From the NCBI GenBank assembly GCA_012934845.2, contig WNNJ02002713.1:1-64000 (forward strand): DNA of 64,000 bases, given 5' to 3'. The stretch comes from Pomphorhynchus laevis (Eukaryota > Acanthocephala > Palaeacanthocephala > Echinorhynchida > Pomphorhynchidae). Below, one piece after another: positions 1-9,440 of this stretch; the stretch's first letter is position 1; each line of letters starts with the position of its first letter. The notes below the pieces were generated by a model that saw only the letters and a list, made by a program, of their open reading frames with translations, made no database searches and was not told the origin of the DNA. The translations under genes and the position numbers were made by a program.

Positions 1-558
1 TTTATAATATTTATTTATTTATAATATTTATATATTTTTTACAATTTTAAAATTAATTAGTCGCCTAAACGGAAAATGTTTTAGAAACGGTATAAGTTAA
101 ACTTTTTCTCCAACTTAATTTTAATATCGAATTTTACTGCTTGATTTTACCAGTTAATGTCATAAGACGCTTCAAAATTTATAGATACAAGAAATTTATA
201 ACAAAAAATTTTCAAAAATATATATCGTCATTATAAAATATAAATTTAAATTCTAGAGTAAAATTTTTATATATACTAAATTATAATATAATATATATTA
301 TATTTTAATAATATACTCTGTGTTCGAATAAAATAATTATTTTTTATACATTCCTTCAGATAAATACATTATTAGCATGTATTAGGTCCCGATATAATAT
401 ATCATCAATCTAACTATTGATGGTATATTATTTATCAATCGGTTCATAAAAAACTGCATTATAAAAATTCTACTTTGTAAGATAAAAATATTTCCATTTT
501 TATAGTACCAAATATGTAGTGGTCTGATATAATTGATGCTAATATTTTTCTTTTATAG
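1..558. other. AT-rich non-coding sequence (probable intron)
   Basis: No coding frame or recognisable repeat seen. It ends in a pyrimidine-rich stretch and an AG at 557-558 just before the first visible WD-repeat exon, so it is most simply the 3' part of an intron of that gene. Confidence 0.5.
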
Positions 559-3094
559 AATGGAAATCTAATAAATTCATTATACGGTAACTGCAACAAT
601 TGTATACAACTGGCCTTGGCGTGCAACGGATCACTTCTAGTTGGCTTATCATCAGATGTCACAGATACACAACCATGTATTGTTCAGGTTTGTTTATACT
701 TGTGTTTTTCCACCGAATCAAGCATTTTAACTGTTCGTTAAATTCTAGATATGGGATATTAATACCGGACGGCCGATACACCTAAGCCATCAAATAAAAT
801 GTTCAGCATTTACTTTAAGTAATAACACGAATAATATAATAATGGCTGGTAATCAAAAATACGGTCGTGGCATATCTGTTGGTATACTCGATCTCGTGTC
901 CAACGAACTTACAAAGGAACTGAAATCGGACACACAAACTAATCTTGGACGTGATCCCTCATTTATCGCTCTAACACCTGATGAATGTCATGCTATAATA
1001 GGTTGCTTTAGTCAGATGCAATCAATGACGAATTACGTCGTATTTGATTTGACGACTTCTGTGGATGTCGTGCAACCCCCTTGTATAAGCCTAGATTGCG
1101 ATCCAAAACGATGCGTAGTGTTAAACAATAAAGAATGTATATCAGGAATTAACAATGGACAAGTGTTTAACTGGGACATATTGACTTGTAAACCTATACA
1201 CTATTTCTGTGACAATAATCTTGACAGAGTTGCACATCGAAGTCAGATTAATGATGTAAAATTATCTGCCGATAGGTCCATGTTGATTACAGCGTCCAAA
1301 GATGGCACAGCTAAAATATGGGACACCATTGGTCGAAATCTAATAACTAGACTGCTAGGACACCATTCTGAGGTAATTTATTCCTTCTCGTTTTCAATAA
1401 GTAATTTTTATTTTGTATTAAATGAATACCGAATTCTGAAAAGATAAATGGCAACCTTTTGTCATAAAACCAATCATTCAAGTAAATATTTATCAAACGA
1501 ATCAGCGTGAAACCTTATTGATTTCCTAAAGTCGATAACTGCAATAATAAAAAAACAAGCTTAACGTCTATCTTAAGTAGACAGAAATTACATTAAATTG
1601 AAATGGATAAAAATTAACATAATTATATATTTAACATAATTATATATTTCACATTAATTTTTTAATAATTTTTCCAAGTATAAAACTATCAAAACACTAC
1701 AATATTAAAATGGACAAACATATAATTGATCTACAATTATTCTTTGGCTGGAACTGATACTGACTCCTTTTCATGGGTATGGATTTATCCTTGCCCACAA
1801 TTGCTGATTCATTCTCAATAAACATGATAAAACTTTCTAAAGTATGATTTCCGCCATAAACAATTGGCAGAATATTTTCAATTTTTGGGAATAACATAAT
1901 TGTTGGGAAGCTGCGAATAGGGATAGAAGGTGGTATTTTGTTATGTGCAGCATCAATTTTATCGACCAACGCGTTTGAGTGATTTTCGAAATGAGTACCG
2001 ATCAAATTGTACACAGGTTCCAAACGCTGGCAAATACCACACCAAGGTGCATAACATTTTACTAAAACATCTTTCGATGGATCCAGAGTGATACTGAAAT
2101 GATATTGCTCTGTGCAAGAGTTTTGACTATACCATTGTTCCAATCCTCCGGCAACTTTTGTGATCTGTAGTAAGGCTCAATTTTGTTATCTAAACACCTT
2201 TGAATGAAATTCGTTAGATTAACGGCGCTTATTTCATTCTCATTGTCATACTATATATTTTATACTATACATCAATTATATATAACCACACAAACGTGTG
2301 ACGCGTTTTAAACGCATTATTGAAAGAATATACTTCTAATAGTTCACGATGTATTAGAATTAAATCGTATATATTACTACTGATTTGTTATACCACAAAT
2401 CAGTAGTTTAAATATGAATGGTTTATAAGTTCTTAATTAATAATTAAAGGATTTAGATAATAATCAATTTGTGATATGAATAATAAATAATTAATAATTA
2501 ATTAAGTAAATAGTAAATGAGAAATTCTAGCAGCATAAATAAGTTGTTAATCAGTTGTAAACAATTCAAAACTATCAACTTTAATCATATTTTATAATAG
2601 CGTGTTAATTTTGTTAATTTCGTCTTAATTTTGTTAATCAACAAAATTAATACTATATATCAATACTATCAGTTAAATATACGAAAAGTTTTTTATAAAA
2701 ATAATCGAGTTAACTTGGTTTTAGTTTTCTAAAAGCCGGCTATCAAAGTTAGTTATATATTGAAGTTCCAGAGCAAATGTTAGTCGCATTTACAATATTT
2801 ATGTAACCTTAAACCAAAAATTTAAAACAAATGTCTATTATTTAGGTCACATGTGCTTGCCTAGCAAATAATCAATCATTAGCAGTGACTGGATCATCTG
2901 ATTATAGTATTTGTCTGTGGCGTTTGCCGTCCGGTCAGATGGCAGCGCAGATGAACGTTGGTATGGTACCGATCGAAGTACATTTAGCCAGTGAAAACCG
3001 AACCGTGGTTTCAATTGCAGAAAAAGACGACGAACGACAATTGTTAATGCTTAGGGTCGTGAGCTGTCCAATATTACAATCGTCTCAAAGATGA
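559..3094 (+). CDS. C-terminal exons of a WD40-repeat protein, probably NWD1-like (NACHT + WD)
   Basis: Three exons join in phase 0: 559-687, 749-1372 and 2846-3094 (stop TGA at 3092-3094). Introns of 61 bp (688-748) and about 1.47 kb (1373-2845) have GT-AG ends. The protein shows WD40 blades: 'IWDINTG' opens exon 2, then 'ASKDGTAKIWDT' and, in exon 3, 'VTGSSDYSICLWRLPSGQ'. The spacing and the family of C-terminal blades look like NACHT and WD-repeat proteins (NWD1/NWD2), but no NACHT domain is inside the window, so that name is an inference; another large WD40 protein is possible. The 5' exons lie off the left edge. An AATAAA at 3468-3473 could be the polyadenylation signal. The second intron holds an antisense PDI fragment. 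The frame is open throughout and splice phases agree, so this is a live-looking host gene. Confidence 0.75.
1697..2250 (-). pseudogene. Protein disulfide isomerase C-terminal fragment, frameshifted
   Basis: On the minus strand the sequence reads as the end of the PDI b' domain and the a' thioredoxin domain: 'PEDWNNGIVKTLA', then in another frame 'DPSKDVLVKCYAPWCGIC', 'IPIRSFPTIMLFP' and 'GGNHTLESFIMF'. PDIs are ER oxidoreductases with a CGHC active site in this domain; here the motif is CGIC. The frame changes once near position 2095, and the tail has no KDEL-type ER signal but ends in a hydrophobic run. Homology starts abruptly at about 2250. It sits inside the second intron of the WD40 gene in antisense. 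The frameshift, odd active site and lost tail argue for a pseudogene; a short diverged gene with a sequence error is the alternative. Confidence 0.7.
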
Positions 3095-3467
3095 GCTGCA
3101 ATCTCATCAAAATTCTTTGAAATGCTAATTTTGAAATGTTAATTTGTTGTTTTTATTCTCTCTGCATTTGTGCCAAATTTTATCCTCCTCGTTTCTTTCT
3201 AAATAAGCATTTCTACTAACCTTCCATTACAAGTCCTATTGTTTTTTTTGTCAACTTAGCAAAAAACATTGACTACATGTCGACAACGACAGTCTAGTCG
3301 ACACTCCTTAGCCGAATTTCAGAGCCTGCAAAATTTATGATATCTTTTCTACTGTCACCTACGAACATTAATAACCAAATTATAGGCTCTTTTGGTTTTC
3401 TATCATTTTGGTATAAAATTTTTATTCAACAGCAAAAGTAACTTGTGTAATGACATTTCTGTTTTAC

Positions 3468-3473
3468 AATAAA
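3468..3473 (+). promoter_or_regulatory. AATAAA polyadenylation signal candidate
   Basis: A canonical AATAAA hexamer about 375 bp after the WD40 stop codon. In AT-rich DNA such hexamers occur by chance, so this is only the best-placed candidate. Confidence 0.3.
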
Positions 3474-3657
3474 AATCAATGAATAATGTTTTGCTTTGTA
3501 TAAATTGTCCTCTTCCATTTTGATCAAGTAAAGAAGAAAAATATCATTTTTTTATAATTTTAGAACATATAATTTAAATTTTAATTATATTTTAAATTAT
3601 ATTTAATTATAATTAATTAAATATAATTATATTTAATTTTATTTTAAAAAATATAAT

Positions 3658-4135
3658 TTATTTATTTTTTCTATACATGGTCTCGTCGACTTCAACAGTG
3701 AGTCCATCGCCGCCAATAAATGAAGGGTTGCGCAAAACGTCAAAAGCGCACAGTTCTCGAAAATAGTTTCGAAAATCTACAGCCGTTTCTTGGCTCAGGC
3801 CCAACTCGTCTTTACAAAATTTGATGCTGGTTAACTGCTTTGTCCAGCAATATGCAAGGATAATGACTTTTTCCAATGGAATTCGGGATCTATCAAACCA
3901 CGTGTTCTTACGGACGGATATTCATTCCTTGCAACCTGCTTTGGCGCAATACCCGTGCAAAGATTTACTTTTTTTGCACCAATTTCATTGCGTGCAAACA
4001 ACGGCACTTTTTTTCTAATGAGGGAAAGAAATACTGATTGTCAGCATATCTAATTATATACCCCTGGGAATGACTCCGCGTTCTTGGAGAAATTGAACCG
4101 CATCTTCGTATGACGTTATAGTTCGAGCTAATGAT
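3658..4135 (-). mobile_element. Merlin (IS1595/ISXO2-like) DNA transposon remnant
   Basis: Read on the minus strand from about 4120, an N-terminal helix 'AVQFLQERGVIP', a Cys-containing piece ending 'HAMKLVQKK', a ribbon 'ISVRKNTWFDRSRIPLEK' and the segment 'KFCKDELGLSQETAVDFRN' precede 'GGDGLTVEVDETMYRKNK'. This is the order of Merlin transposases (IS1595 superfamily); the E-[LI]-DE-T/S block is the first catalytic segment. At least one stop lies between the Cys region and the main frame, and the catalytic core downstream of VDE is missing because the frame ends in AT-rich DNA at 3658. No terminal inverted repeats identified. Dead, 3'-truncated copy. Confidence 0.75.
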
Positions 4136-4915
4136 ATCTAGTTAGTGGAATCAGTCATCTGTAAGACGTTGAAATATTTATTTAATATTATTTAATATTT
4201 TGTATAATCTTTATAAGTAGATTTCAAACAATTTCAATTATTTTCTAATGAAGATGCATTATTTATACCCAAACACAACTAAAGTATCGAGATGTATCAA
4301 ATATATTTTATGTAACTATTTTGAGCAATATACTCTGATATTGATTATGAAATTTAAAAATTATTTGAATATCGTCAAATATTCAAGAGCATGGCTAATC
4401 AAATTATAGTATGTTATATAGCATAAAAATTAGTTTATAATAGCAATACAAAAGTTTGTATTTGTGCTTAAAAATTTTGAGATTTTTTAATTTTAATTTA
4501 CTTTTTTGACGAAAAATAAAAAAAAAAAAAAAAACAAATTTTTCTTTGAATATGCATTATTTAAAGCTCAAACTTACCAGTCATGTCAAGATGTATAATG
4601 AGTATTTTATGTTATTTGTTTAACCACAACGCTCTTATATTTGAGATTTAATTTAATTTTTATTTTTTTTTCAAAAAAATTAAAATGTTTTTTTAATACT
4701 CAACTTGGTTTCTACAAAATAAAATTGACATAGTCGATACGCATATTTATACTGCTTAAAATAAGCCAAAAGATTTTTTATTTGCTTTGGAGAACCAAAC
4801 CGAGAAGACCCAAAGATCCAATTAACAATAAAAAATTCAACATTTAATTTTAAAATGCATTGCCGGGTAGAGCGTAAAATATCAATACAATTTTAATTTT
4901 TCATTTTATAATAAT
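4136..4915. other. AT-rich sequence without a gene
   Basis: Homopolymer A and T runs (a long A run near 4520) and no frame of note. Nothing recognisable. Confidence 0.5.
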
Positions 4916-4919
4916 TTAT

Positions 4920-5390
4920 TTAACGTGGCAAATGCGTGCCAGCTGCACGCTTATAAGTCCACTAACTAAAAAACACACAGCAAAAGTCAAATAGATAAAT
5001 GTGTTAAATTGTTTAAATGGGATCGTATTTGGCGTTTGAAACACAGCGTTGAGGTTGATTGGCGTATATGAATGGGCAGATGATTCCACGATAACGGAGC
5101 AGCCACCAGGAAGGAGCGGAGTCCAAAAGAGATAGAATAGTTTGGGACATGTAAAAGAAGGGAATTATGGGCAAGCAAGGAACAGTAAACAGGACGAGAA
5201 TTCTCGAGAAAAGGAATGCTGATAAATGAAGGGGTATGAAAAGTTACAGGGCGGAAAGCAATGATAAGAATACGAATTTGAACACGACAATAAATGGTAG
5301 GAAAATCGAGATAAGCAAGATGGCGAGATAGATGATCAAAACGACGAAGACGGAGGAGAATTCGGACGGCTGCGTTCGGACGGCACCTTA
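4920..5390 (-). mobile_element. LINE family A, 3'-end fragment
   Basis: The minus strand encodes the typical C-terminus of a LINE reverse transcriptase ('SFLVAAPLSWNHLPIHIRQS', then 'SHLNNLTHL'), followed by a 3' UTR with the stem-loop GCGTGC..GCACGC (4934-4950). The same C-terminus and stem-loop recur at 11.80-12.28 kb (+) and 12.71-13.2 kb (-), which defines family A. Only the last few hundred bases are present; 5'-truncated as usual for target-primed insertion. Confidence 0.75.
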
Positions 5391-7300
5391 AGTTCTATCT
5401 TTAATTAATAGTTTAAAACTATTAATTAAAACCTTGCTAAAACGCAAACCTGCTTGGTTTGACGATGAGTTAGTTGAAATTTTAAGAAAACGGAATAAAC
5501 TCTAATTTTTTTGGCAAAATAATACTTTATACTATGAAAATTTAACTATGAAATGAGAATAGCTGCGGATTTTCATAGTGCACCAAAACGATTTTGGGCT
5601 CACATACGTAGAAATAGGACAATTCCTCCTGCGATTTCGTCTCTTCGTATTAATGATAACTTTATCACATCGCCTCAAGCTGTAGCCGACACGTTTGCGT
5701 CGACTTTTCAACTCGTAACTAATAACACAGAAATTAACCAGCAATCTCGTGTAAGCCATTCACGAAGTTATTTTGATGTTACTACCGAGGAGGTTTATAG
5801 TGAGTTAAATTCTTTACGACATTCATCACCTGGTCCGGATGGATTACATCCCCAGATACTAAAGATATTATCAACATTTATTGCTTCACCGTTAGCTTAT
5901 TTGTTTCAACTATCACTAGCTAAGTCAATTCTACCGTTAGATTGGAAAATCGCCACTGTAGTGCCAGTCCACAAAAAAGGAGATCGTCACAATCCTGAAA
6001 ATTATAGAGCAATAAGCCTTACAAGTGTCGTATGTAAGATGTTAGAGCGCATATTGTATCGGCGATTACTATCCTATCTTGAATCATCGAACTTGTTATA
6101 TAATTCGCAACATGGTTTTCGTCCTAGACGTACTTGCATGTATAATCTTTTATGTGCAGGCGAAGCATGGGTTGATGCAGTTGCGCAGGGTAATGCAGTT
6201 GATGTCGTGTATTTCGACTTGAGTCGGGCCTTTGATGGGGTTCCCCACAATATGTTGATTGAGGCTCTTGCAGATTACGGAATTGAAATTCCTATTATTC
6301 GATGGATTCACGCTTTCCTATCTGATCGTTCTTTCAGAGTTCGAGTTGGAAATTGTCTATCTAGACCGTCAAAATTATCAATAGGTGTTCCTCAGGGATC
6401 GGTGTTGGGTCCATTATTATTCGTCATATTTCTGAATAGTTTGCCACGCTCTCTAAAATGTAAAAAATTAGCATTCGCGGATGATCCTAAAATATGGAAT
6501 GTCATTACATGCTATGCCGATATGCAACACTTACAAGATGACATAAATATTGTTAATAGGTGGAGCGAACTGACCAGAATCATGATTAACATTACTAAAT
6601 GTGTCCACCTCAGATTTGGTCGTAGTGATTTACCAAATGATTATTCTGTTTGCGGTGAGATTATTCCCACAAATTCGTATACAAAAGATCTTGGGATAAT
6701 TGTTCAGAATTCGTTTAAAACCGACCTCAATACTGAAAATATATGCAACACGTCGAGAAAAATTATTTACATGATCAAAAATACCTTTAGTTCGCTTCCA
6801 CCGTCTCAGTTCTCACTATTATATAAGGCGTTGATCAGACCAATCATTGATTATGCTTCGCCGGCGACTTTTCCTTCTACGCGTGGTGAAATAAACCAAT
6901 TAGAAAAGATTCTTCGCCGATTTTCCAAGCTATGTTTCGGTCTTCGGAACATCGCCTAATGTGATAGACTAAGCCAACTAAATATTACTTCAGTTTACAA
7001 GAGATATGTGTACAATGATTTATTACAGTTATGGCGAATGATCCATGTCTTTCCTGGTTATCCATCGGAATCCGTTATTCTAAATGATCGCCCGAGCCAC
7101 AGAGGACACTCTTTATCAGTTGTTGTCAATCACACGGGAAATGTCATAGATACTTGCGATTATCTCACAGAGCGGTAAACTTATGGAACCGATTGTCGAA
7201 TTCGATTGTGTCTATGACACAGTACAAATGCGCTGAGCATGTGGATAAAAAGAGAAGATTCTTTGCAGGAAATATATAACTATATGTGATAATTTATTAT
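5391..7300 (+). mobile_element. LINE family D copy with long RT frame (CR1/Jockey group)
   Basis: A 468-residue open frame at 5553-6959 covers the reverse transcriptase: palm motifs 'VVPVHKKGDRHNPENYRAIS', 'SQHGFRPRRTC', 'VYFDLSRAFDGVPH', 'GVPQGSVLGPLLF' and catalytic 'AFADDPKIW', then thumb 'LIRPIIDYASPATFP'. Upstream 5391-5550 continues the homology (a linker read as 'KPAWFDDELVEILRKRNKL') with breaks; downstream 6960-7290 the C-terminal region continues with stops. The endonuclease domain is absent, so the copy is 5'-truncated. The intact FADD and long frame suggest moderate age. LINE E and G copies elsewhere in the window share its RT style. Confidence 0.85.
5553..6959 (+). CDS. Reverse transcriptase of LINE D (partial protein)
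   Basis: Frame of 468 residues from the first ATG; since homology continues upstream, the ATG is probably not the natural start. All RT palm motifs are present in order, with aspartates in 'YFDLSR' and 'FADD'. The frame stops after the thumb ('LCFGLRNIA'), short of the usual C-terminal region found downstream. As part of a truncated retroelement it would not act by itself. Confidence 0.75.
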   Translation: MRIAADFHSAPKRFWAHIRRNRTIPPAISSLRINDNFITSPQAVADTFASTFQLVTNNTEINQQSRVSHSRSYFDVTTEEVYSELNSLRHSSPGPDGLHPQILKILSTFIASPLAYLFQLSLAKSILPLDWKIATVVPVHKKGDRHNPENYRAISLTSVVCKMLERILYRRLLSYLESSNLLYNSQHGFRPRRTCMYNLLCAGEAWVDAVAQGNAVDVVYFDLSRAFDGVPHNMLIEALADYGIEIPIIRWIHAFLSDRSFRVRVGNCLSRPSKLSIGVPQGSVLGPLLFVIFLNSLPRSLKCKKLAFADDPKIWNVITCYADMQHLQDDINIVNRWSELTRIMINITKCVHLRFGRSDLPNDYSVCGEIIPTNSYTKDLGIIVQNSFKTDLNTENICNTSRKIIYMIKNTFSSLPPSQFSLLYKALIRPIIDYASPATFPSTRGEINQLEKILRRFSKLCFGLRNIA

Positions 7301-7479
7301 TGCTAAACTACTTTTTCTTCTTTTCTTAATATTGTGATCAGACAAAATGACTCTTTTATGTGTTAATGTAATATCGAAACGAAACTGGTATAAAGCGAAT
7401 ATAGATTTATTACGTACACTCGCAATTAGAATGGGTGTTCACTATAGTGACATTACCTATGTCCGTGATTGGGATACGT

Positions 7480-7665
7480 TATAAGCTTCCCTCAAATATA
7501 TCACAGACTGCGTCGCTCCATTGAAATCCTTACAAAACCTTGCTACACGCAAACCTGCTTGGTTTGACGATGAGTTACTGGGAGTTTTAAGAAAACGGAA
7601 TAAACTCTATTTTTTTAGCGAAATAATACTTTATACACAAATTTCAATAATAACAGTTACATTAA
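7480..7665 (+). mobile_element. LINE D linker fragment (second copy)
   Basis: Repeats almost word for word the stretch at 5425-5530: the bases coding 'KPAWFDDEL' and 'LRKRNKL' followed by 'AAATAATACTTTATAC'. It is a separate, very short copy about 2 kb downstream in the same orientation, perhaps a local duplication or a deleted second insertion. Confidence 0.65.
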
Positions 7666-7689
7666 GTTTTTAAACAAAATCATTGTCTA

Positions 7690-8060
7690 GCACTGCTAAT
7701 AATGCTAAAGGCGCTGCCGCGCTGCACTGCTAAGCCTAGTCTTTGCTTTAACCACAACGACTCGTGTGGTTCACACGCTGTAGACTGAATTCTCTGGCCG
7801 ATTTCCTTTATGATGACTGTTGTTGTCGGTCCAAACACTCCTGTAGTCTTCATAGCAATAGGTTCGAACTGAAACTGTCCTGATAGGCTTTTGTACTTAA
7901 GCCGTTTGGCTTTCTCTGCGTTTATAGCGGCTCTATATGACTCAGTTGCTGACGAGTGTACGTTGGTTTCAGCAAATGTGTCGACACAAGTGTAATCCCA
8001 GCATTCATTTCATCCGTTCTTGAATGAGAAGGTAGCAATGCCGTCGGGGCATCACTACCA
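7690..8060 (-). mobile_element. Fragment of a conserved animal retroelement C-terminal domain
   Basis: The minus strand reads 'PDGIATFSFKNG', 'ECWDYTCVDTFAETNVHS', 'AEKAKRLKYKSLSGQFQFEP', 'TTGVFGPTTT' and 'LAVQRGSAFSI'. This block (PDG, WD.TCVDT, ETTGV.G, QRGNA-type end) is familiar from many cnidarian, mollusc and fish mobile-element proteins, at the C-terminal end of an RT-type polyprotein. The PD and VD positions fit a restriction-endonuclease-like fold, but that is my inference. Stops are present; no RT is attached. Confidence 0.55.
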
Positions 8061-8145
8061 GTCATTTATGACATTCATGACATATGACATTTATGACATT
8101 ATGTCATTCATGACATATAATCTGTCATTTATGACAGGTTTCACT
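8061..8145. repeat. TGACAT-rich short repeats and small palindromes
   Basis: Seven or so variants of 'TTATGACAT' and its reverse complement 'ATGTCAT' in 80 bp, forming several small hairpins. It lies at the edge of the retroelement fragment before it. Confidence 0.55.
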
Positions 8146-8820
8146 TTCACACACATCTTCATTATCTAGAGAACGGTGGAAGAATGTAATTATAGTCATG
8201 TAAGTATTGTTAAGAGTTTTGATAAGAAATTTGACAATAGATACATGACTAACATTTTGTATATGGGGTATCGCATTTTAGCAAAACTTCTAGATATTCG
8301 AATATTAAGTGATTCTAACATTAATTCGTCGTTAGGATCTTTTCGGTTTGACGAACTATGTCCAAATTACGCGAAAAGCCTGTTTATTGTACATCTTCAT
8401 GTGCTTTTCGAATGGCGTATAATTTTTTATAGAAATGCGTTTGGGTTAAAAAAATTTAAAATTTGATTTTTTCATAAAGATTTAAATTTCAAATTTCAAT
8501 ATTAAAAACTTAAAAATTTATTTTGAAGTATTTTTTATATATCTTATCAAAATATAATAATTTGAGATTTTTTTCGATGCTCTCACGAAAAACATACAAT
8601 TTTTATTTTTTGTTCAAAAAGTAATTTGAATTTGAAATATCTAAATCATCATTACGACAGTCAAGCGTCGAAAAAGAGGCTTTTGCTATAGTAGATACTC
8701 CTAAACATTGGAAACACTTTCTGATGGGCAGGATTTTCGACGTGATTACTTATCAAAGATATGTTGCCTTTATGTTCAATAAAAATTTAGCAAACTGAAT
8801 AAAAAAACGACAAGGTTGCT
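8146..8820. other. AT-rich spacer without supported gene
   Basis: Contains a 96-residue plus-strand frame (8176-8466) with no domain or composition that I recognise; treated as chance. Otherwise A/T-rich. Confidence 0.4.
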
Positions 8821-8824
8821 CGTT

Positions 8825-9440
8825 GAAGATTAGAGTTGGCACCATACAAGTTTGCAATCAAATATAGACTAGGCAAGGCCAACAAAGCAGCTGATGCAAT
8901 GTCAAGAATTACATGTGCAACTAGTGACTGTACTGGATAATTGAAATACATACACGAAAGCCTGTGTCATCCGGGAATAGCCAGATTGTCGCATTATGTC
9001 CGCTCACATAATTTGCCATATGACAAGAAAGACGTCGTAAATGTCGCTTCATCCTGTCTCGTGTTTGCAGAGTTGATGCCACGCTTTTTAAACCAGTCCC
9101 AACAAATGTTATCAAGGCAACGCAACCTTTCGAAAGATTGAGTATTGATTTCAAGGACCCGCTTCGATCCAGGACCGAGAACCGCTACCTTTTGTGTGTT
9201 ATTGACGAATTTTCGAGATTTTCCTTCGCTATTTCGTGTCCGGATTGTTCGTTCTTGTCTGTAATCGACGCACTAAATCGTATCTTTAGTACTTTCGGTT
9301 ATCCATCCAGCATACACAGCGACCAAGGATCATATTTCCAATCTACTGAATTTCGTCGTCATCTCAATTATCAGGGAATCAGATGTAGTCGAAGTACATC
9401 TTACAATCCACGAGGTAATGGACAGCCGAACGGTATGTAG
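8825..9440 (+). mobile_element. Gypsy-type LTR retrotransposon fossil: integrase region
   Basis: Broken remnant of a gypsy-type element. The parts seen are the RNase H/integrase junction, the zinc-binding region and the integrase catalytic core. No LTRs, gag or protease in the neighbourhood. It carries several breaks and looks old. Its right side is cut by LINE family A. A related fossil lies at 13.65-14.39 kb. Confidence 0.75.

Noticed and set aside
8176-8466. 96-residue frame as a gene
   Set aside because: No recognisable motif, no splice or polyadenylation context, and AT-rich composition like the surroundings.
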